A stretch of 64,000 nucleotides of DNA, taken from assembly GCF_014851815.1 (NCBI RefSeq), contig NZ_JACVAJ010000001.1:1860001-1924000 (forward strand), given 5' to 3'. The translations under genes were made by a program, and so were the position numbers. The stretch's first letter is position 1, and each line of letters opens with the position of its first letter. Positions 59,655-64,000 of the stretch are shown piece after piece. The notes below the pieces were generated by a model, which saw only the letters and a program-made list of their open reading frames with translations, had not been told where the DNA came from and ran no database searches. This stretch comes from Pseudoxanthomonas sp. PXM01 (GTDB lineage: Bacteria > Pseudomonadota > Gammaproteobacteria > Xanthomonadales > Xanthomonadaceae).

Positions 59655-60234
59655 GACCCTCGTTCCCGCCCGCTGCCATCGAACGCATCGCAGGACATCG
59701 ACGCGATGTCCCGCGCCACCATGCAGGGAAGGAGCGACAGCGAACGGAGGCGCCATTCTTCTGCGATGCGGTACGTCATTGCCTGTTCCATCGTTGAGGG
59801 TATTTCCCGACATCCATGACCGATGCACGGAACCGGGCGGTCGATGCCGGGTCACGTCGTCCGCCTCGACGTCGCATTGTCTTGATCGTCGAGCACGGTG
59901 CTTTGCGCTTTACGCACTTCGACCATGCAGTACGCGAACTTTTTTTCCTGCCGGACAGCGTTGCGATGAAACGAGGCCAAATGCCGTCGAAACGTTGGCA
60001 TTCCGGGCACTGGGTGAACGCGACATAGGCGTTTTGCGAACGTCGTTGACAGCATGGTTTCGACCTGCAAATCTCTGCGCCATCGACACGGCGAGCCTCC
60101 CTTGGCGAGGGCTGGATCCGATGCTGGAACTCCTCCCACCTCGCGCGTTCGAAACCACGTTCCGGCCGCATGCACGCTCCCGTTCCGCGGCCGCCCATCC
60201 CTCGCGTTCTCCGTCCTTGGGAAGTGCCTGAGAC
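59655..60234. other. Divergent intergenic region, SapC / AraC
   Basis: A 580-bp gap between divergent genes, likely holding both promoters. Short readings on both strands (59816-60028 plus, 59852-60175 minus) lack motifs and good starts. No clear palindrome was found by eye. AT-rich runs at about 59935-59950 could be promoter elements. Confidence 0.45.
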
Positions 60235-61209
60235 ATGACGGACCTGGTTGCCGCTCCCGTACCGCTGATCCGCTTCTCTTCCGAGGACCTGCCGGAAGAG
60301 ACCCGGATGGAGTACCTGCGCGACTTCTATTCGCGTACGCGCATCGGTGCGGAGATCACGCCGATGATCGAGGACGAGAAGTTCCGGCTGGATCTGGCGG
60401 TACAGCCTTTGCTGGGCGACACCTGGGTCGGGCGCGGCCTGATGACGCCCCATCGCGCGACACGCACGGCCGTCCTGGCGTCGGCCACCAACAATGACGG
60501 CGTGCTGCTGACCCGTTGCACCGGCAGATTCATCTTCAGCGACCGCCACACGGGCGAGATGCCGATCGAAACCCATGACGTGCTCATGGCCAACTTCAAT
60601 CAGACCTGCGAGTACGTGTACCTGGCGCGCGACACGGTGCAGACGCTCGCCATCGATCGCACCCAGCTGCTGACCCGGTTGCCCGGGTTCGAGCCCGAGG
60701 TCAGCACCCGGTTCGACGGGCGCAGCCCCGCGCTTTCCCTCCTGTTCGCGTATGCGGAGGCGATATCGCGCGAAAGCGTCGGCAGTACCATGCTCGGCCA
60801 GGTGGCCGCCATGCATCTGGCGGACCTGGCCGCACTGGCGCTCGGTGTGCGCGGCGACCATGCCGAAGCCGCCCGCGAGAGCGGACAGAAGGCCGCCCGC
60901 TTCGCGCTCATCAAGGCCGATCTCGAACAGGATTTCCAGAATGCCGAGTTGAGCGCGGCGGCCGTGGCGCACCGGCATGGCATCAGCGTCCGCTACCTGC
61001 ACGTGCTGTTCGAGCAATCGGGGCAGACCTTCGGCGATTTCGTCCTGGAGCGGCGCCTGCGATTCGCGATGTCGCGACTGACCGATCCGCGCTGCCGTCA
61101 TTTGCGCGTGGCGGATATCGCCTTCGATTCGGGATTCGCCGACCTGACGACCTTCAACCGCGCGTTCCGTCGCCGCTTCGGCGCTACGCCTTCGTCCGTC
61201 AGGCCGTAA
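60235..61209 (+). CDS. AraC-family transcriptional regulator
   Basis: A 324-residue regulator with an N-terminal AraC-binding-like domain (about 1-200, cupin-like) and a C-terminal double helix-turn-helix (about 225-322: LSAAAVAHRHGISVRYLHVLFE and VADIAFDSGFADLTTFNRAF, ending RRRFGATPSSVR). The layout resembles FeaR/OruR-type activators. It is divergent from the SapC gene and convergent with the cupin gene, which are its likely targets. The effector is unknown. Confidence 0.9.
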   Translation: MTDLVAAPVPLIRFSSEDLPEETRMEYLRDFYSRTRIGAEITPMIEDEKFRLDLAVQPLLGDTWVGRGLMTPHRATRTAVLASATNNDGVLLTRCTGRFIFSDRHTGEMPIETHDVLMANFNQTCEYVYLARDTVQTLAIDRTQLLTRLPGFEPEVSTRFDGRSPALSLLFAYAEAISRESVGSTMLGQVAAMHLADLAALALGVRGDHAEAARESGQKAARFALIKADLEQDFQNAELSAAAVAHRHGISVRYLHVLFEQSGQTFGDFVLERRLRFAMSRLTDPRCRHLRVADIAFDSGFADLTTFNRAFRRRFGATPSSVRP

Positions 61210-61230
61210 GCGTCGGGTCCGATTGCGGAC

Positions 61231-61863
61231 CTATTCCGCGTAGTACGTCCGGATACGCAGCAGGCGGATCAGTGGCCCGAGCAGGATGGCCGATCCCCGT
61301 TGCAGCCAGACCGGAAACGACGCGACGTAGGTGCAGTCGTAGGCTGCGAACAGGCTGACGGCCTGCAACCAGGTCCGCGCGCCGCGCCTGGAATGCCCCA
61401 GGCCGGACCGGTCGACCTGCACCAGGAACATGTCGAGCGCGCTGGCAGGCGTCGCCTCGACCTGCGCCGACATGGGCTCGTCGCCCGCATTGAAGTAGCG
61501 GTAAGGCGTGCGCGGCGCGATGACGATGCCTTCACCCGGCCCCAGCCGTCTTCGCTTGCCGTCCACCCATAGCGTCAGACAGCCTCTCGCCACCGTGATG
61601 CTCACGGTCGAACGCGGATGGATGCAGGCCACCGGGCCCGAACTGTAGGCGTCGAGACCCAGCATCGCGACGAACAGCTGCCCACCGGTCTGGTCGCGCG
61701 TGGCCGTGTACAGGAATGTCTGCCCAAAAGCGGTGTGGTTCACCTGCATGCCACCCTGCAGCCGCTCGCGCTGACCGCGCTCGTCCGACGCACGGCGATG
61801 CTGGTGCCAGGCGAGAAGGACGTAGGCGACAAGGGCCAGGCCCGACAGCAACGCGAACGCCAT
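61231..61863 (-). CDS. Membrane-anchored cupin-like protein
   Basis: A 210-residue protein. An N-terminal TM helix (MAFALLSGLALVAYVLLAW, about 1-19) precedes a cupin domain (about 75-150: PVACIHPRSTVSITVARG, then LTLWVDGKRRRLGPGEGIVIAPRTPYRYFNAG in two halves). The metal-binding His set of metal-dependent cupins is reduced. A C-terminal hydrophobic stretch (about 180-205) could be a second membrane segment. ATG 61863 is preferred over a long, unusual leader. Function unknown. Confidence 0.7.
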   Translation of the reverse strand: MAFALLSGLALVAYVLLAWHQHRRASDERGQRERLQGGMQVNHTAFGQTFLYTATRDQTGGQLFVAMLGLDAYSSGPVACIHPRSTVSITVARGCLTLWVDGKRRRLGPGEGIVIAPRTPYRYFNAGDEPMSAQVEATPASALDMFLVQVDRSGLGHSRRGARTWLQAVSLFAAYDCTYVASFPVWLQRGSAILLGPLIRLLRIRTYYAE

Positions 61864-62162
61864 CCGATGTCCAGGTTCCAGGAAGTTCCGGGGCCTGCAC
61901 CGGAACGGCGCGCCCACCGACCGGAAGTGTAGGAACGCCGCGTCCGCCAGGCTCGGTAATGCGTGCACAAGGATCAGGCACCCAGTGAACTGGACGCATC
62001 GCGATCCGCTCCGGACGGGTTCGCATAGTGCATACACGCAGTGCATGAAGTGCAGAGACACCTCATGGCAGAACCGCAGAATGGAGGCCGTCACGCCATT
62101 CGGCGACGGAGCTCCGGCATGCATCGCACACACGCGGCAGAAAGATCGACGGGCACGCGCCC

Positions 62163-63092
62163 GTGAAGACCATGATCATGGCGTCCTGGGGATGGATCGG
62201 CCTGGGCATGCTGTCGGCATGCCTGGTGGCGTCGGGCGTGGCGCATTCGGCCGCGAGCCGTCCGGAGAAGGGATTCCAGCTGGATATCGGTGCCCTCACC
62301 GTCGTGGCAAAGCGCGACCGGATCTCCGCGCCGGGCTTTCCCGATTCCACCATGAACCCCTTCCGCAAGATGGACATCCATCGCTTCTCGCTGCGGCATG
62401 AGGGCCGCCCGGTGAGCCTGTCGCTCCCCGGACGGCCCGGCGATGCGATCTCGTCGTTCAACATGGTGTACGTGCTGGAGGATGCACCGAGACCGGCACT
62501 GCTGGTGCCCTCGGGGGTGGGTGTCCATCTGGTCGAGCACAGCGACCATGGCTTGCAGGTAAGCGCATTGCCTGTGATGGATCGGCCCGTCGCACAGCTG
62601 CAGTGGCTCGATGCCGAGGCGGGGCAACCGGTTGCCGAGCAGAGCCCGCGCCTTGCCGAGCACGCACCCGCATCGCTGACGCTGCAGGGCGGACGCTGGC
62701 TGCTGGTGAACCGCTCGGTGGTGCTCGACGTCAGGACGCTGCAGTACCACGCGGTTCGCCCGTGGATACCGCAGGGCAGCGACCAGCCGATGGCGGGCCT
62801 GAATGCGTCGACGGAGCCGGCCCTGGCCCTCTCGCCGCAGGGCAGCCAGTACGCGGCGCTGGCCAGCGGCGCCGGGACGGGCGATGGCTGGGACCGCGCG
62901 CTGCTGGTGGTCGATATGCCCACCGGCAATCCGTACGGCGTTCCCATTCCGCTCCAGCACCGCGCGGACGTGGATGCCGGCCTGGTCGACGGCGCCTGGA
63001 TCCTGAGGCACTTCGCTTGGCGGAACCGGAGCGGTGTCGAACAGCTCGTCCACATCGACGACGTGCAAGCTCCCCACACACCCGGGATCTGA
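62163..63092 (+). CDS. Secreted protein of unknown function
   Basis: A 309-residue protein with a signal peptide (about 1-31, ending AHSAA). GTG at 62163 or ATG at 62172 may start it. The mature part is beta-rich with propeller-like repeats (for example VAQLQWLDAEAGQ, GGRWLLVNRSVVLD and SPQGSQYAALASG), so a WD40/quinoprotein-like propeller is possible. No family was recognised. Its stop is 1 bp before the S41 peptidase start, which indicates one transcript. Confidence 0.65.
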   Translation: MKTMIMASWGWIGLGMLSACLVASGVAHSAASRPEKGFQLDIGALTVVAKRDRISAPGFPDSTMNPFRKMDIHRFSLRHEGRPVSLSLPGRPGDAISSFNMVYVLEDAPRPALLVPSGVGVHLVEHSDHGLQVSALPVMDRPVAQLQWLDAEAGQPVAEQSPRLAEHAPASLTLQGGRWLLVNRSVVLDVRTLQYHAVRPWIPQGSDQPMAGLNASTEPALALSPQGSQYAALASGAGTGDGWDRALLVVDMPTGNPYGVPIPLQHRADVDAGLVDGAWILRHFAWRNRSGVEQLVHIDDVQAPHTPGI

Positions 63093-63093
63093 G

Positions 63094-64000
63094 ATGGAAC
63101 CGACCGCGCCCGTGCGCACGCCATGCCGCACCGCACTCCGTATCGCCACGATGTCGATCGCATTACTGACCGGGCTCCCCGCGCTCGCGGCAGATGATGG
63201 CCATGCCTGGCGGCAACGCCTGGAACAGGATGCCCGGCGCTTCCACGCCGCCATCCGGGAAAGCCACCCAGGCACCGTCGACCCGGCAAATCCCGGTTTC
63301 AACGCCGTGCTCGGGAAAGCGCTGGACACCACGCTGGCCCGCGTCCAGCACACCCGCGATGCCGGCGGTTACTGGTGGGCCCTGCGCGAGTTCCAGGCCT
63401 TCTTCGACGATGGTCATGTCCAGATGGTGGCGACCCGCAACTGGACGCCCCTGCCGAAGCGCTGGCCAGGTTTCCTGACCCGTTTCGACGGCGACCGGCA
63501 GGTGGTGGCCGTGAGTGAAGACGCCGCAGCGCCCCGCGTCGGCGCGGTGCTGGTGTCCTGCGACGGCCTGCCCGCCGACATGCTGGCGCGCGAGCGACTG
63601 GGGCGCTTCAGCGGACGCTGGATGCTGGAAGCACAGCGTGCCGATCTTGGGCCGCGACTGTTCATCGACGAGCGCAATCCCTGGCTCGCGCCGCTACGCG
63701 AGTGCGTCTTCGAAACACGGGGACAGCGCCACCGCATCACGCTCCAGTGGCGCGACATGGACGACGCAACCTTCGAAGCGCTGCGTGCACGGGTCCAGCC
63801 CATGCTGCGTGCGCCTGTTGGGCTGCAGTCGTGGCCGGGCCTCAGCTGGCTGTCACTGGGTACGTTCGACGGCAATCCACAGTCGGATGACTACGGCGCG
63901 CTCGTCTCGTTGGTCGCCGACGTGCAGGCGCAGGCGGAATCACTGCGCGAAGGCGTGATCGTGCTGGACGTGCGCGGCAACACGGGGGGTTCGTCGCACT
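63094..64000 (+). CDS. S41-family peptidase, N-terminal part
   Basis: About 302 residues visible, cut by the window end. A signal peptide (about 1-32, LLTGLPALAAD) precedes a helical N-domain (DARRFHAAIRESHPGTVDPANPGF) and a PDZ-like segment with APRVGAVLVSCDGLPAD (about 148-164). The peptidase core begins with EGVIVLDVRGNTGGSS, the S41 tail-specific-protease signature; the catalytic Ser lies beyond the edge. It follows the secreted protein gene by 1 bp. It probably acts in the periplasm. Confidence 0.85.
   Translation, partial: MEPTAPVRTPCRTALRIATMSIALLTGLPALAADDGHAWRQRLEQDARRFHAAIRESHPGTVDPANPGFNAVLGKALDTTLARVQHTRDAGGYWWALREFQAFFDDGHVQMVATRNWTPLPKRWPGFLTRFDGDRQVVAVSEDAAAPRVGAVLVSCDGLPADMLARERLGRFSGRWMLEAQRADLGPRLFIDERNPWLAPLRECVFETRGQRHRITLQWRDMDDATFEALRARVQPMLRAPVGLQSWPGLSWLSLGTFDGNPQSDDYGALVSLVADVQAQAESLREGVIVLDVRGNTGGSSH

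Noticed and set aside
59852-60175. A 107-codon minus-strand reading in the SapC/AraC gap
   Set aside because: No motif or start signal, and it occupies the region where both divergent promoters are expected.

Overview
The window is a high-GC chromosomal segment that looks like a gammaproteobacterium of the Xanthomonadaceae (Pseudoxanthomonas, Lysobacter, Stenotrophomonas or Xanthomonas type). The reasons are an AlgR-type regulator beside hemC, large Xanthomonas/Caulobacter-type TonB-dependent receptors with SapC, cupin and tryptophan-halogenase genes, and a dispersed palindromic repeat of the form ATGTCCGCTT...AAGCGGACAT. This assignment rests on recognising families, not on a search. Most lines of evidence below are protein motifs read by eye.

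Layout. 1-6.3 kb: hemC (cut by the window edge), an AlgR/LytTR regulator, an esterase, a TonB-C lipoprotein, a PAS-GAF-GGDEF-EAL protein with a structured leader, and a sirtuin. 6.3-18.2 kb: a carbohydrate-utilisation locus with two flavin-dependent halogenase-family proteins, a JmjC/cupin-8 protein, SapC, a 1014-aa TonB receptor, a LacI regulator, a GH30 glycosidase and a polysaccharide deacetylase. Two near-identical palindromes (TGACAGCGyTGTCA) lie in front of the receptor and the glycosidase and are the likely LacI operators. 18.2-31.9 kb: a six-gene minus-strand operon (porin-like MetA protein, AldA aldehyde dehydrogenase, Tat-exported Rieske protein, PQQ alcohol dehydrogenase, azurin, and a TonB receptor strikingly like the PQQ importer PqqU/YncD). 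A textbook sigma-54 promoter and upstream inverted repeats precede it, followed upstream by the AcoR-like sigma-54 activator and by lutABC with a divergent GntR regulator. Read together, the genes could oxidise an alcohol or diol in the periplasm, the aldehyde in the cytoplasm, and lactate to pyruvate, using PQQ that is scavenged from outside.

32.2-39.8 kb: a CPBP membrane protease, then an OmpR/histidine-kinase pair divergent from SDR, alpha/beta hydrolase, cytochrome P460, Ohr, CcdA-like and TlpA-like genes, which suggests an envelope redox or electrophile-stress unit. 39.8-49.9 kb: a gene-poor accessory stretch with a tyrosine recombinase bracketed by inverted copies of the dispersed repeat, a stand-alone M41-like (HEAGH) protease domain, a transglutaminase, a fasciclin protein, a receiver-only regulator, several small unknowns, a methyltransferase, a secreted metzincin-like protease and a lipoprotein.

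50.0-64.0 kb: a large propeller-type sensor kinase, an aldehyde dehydrogenase/acetolactate-synthase-like pair, an NTF2-like protein coupled to an exported quinone-oxidoreductase-like protein, a second SapC gene facing an AraC regulator, a membrane-anchored cupin, a secreted protein of unknown function, and an S41 peptidase cut by the window end. No rRNA, tRNA, CRISPR array or complete insertion sequence was recognised.
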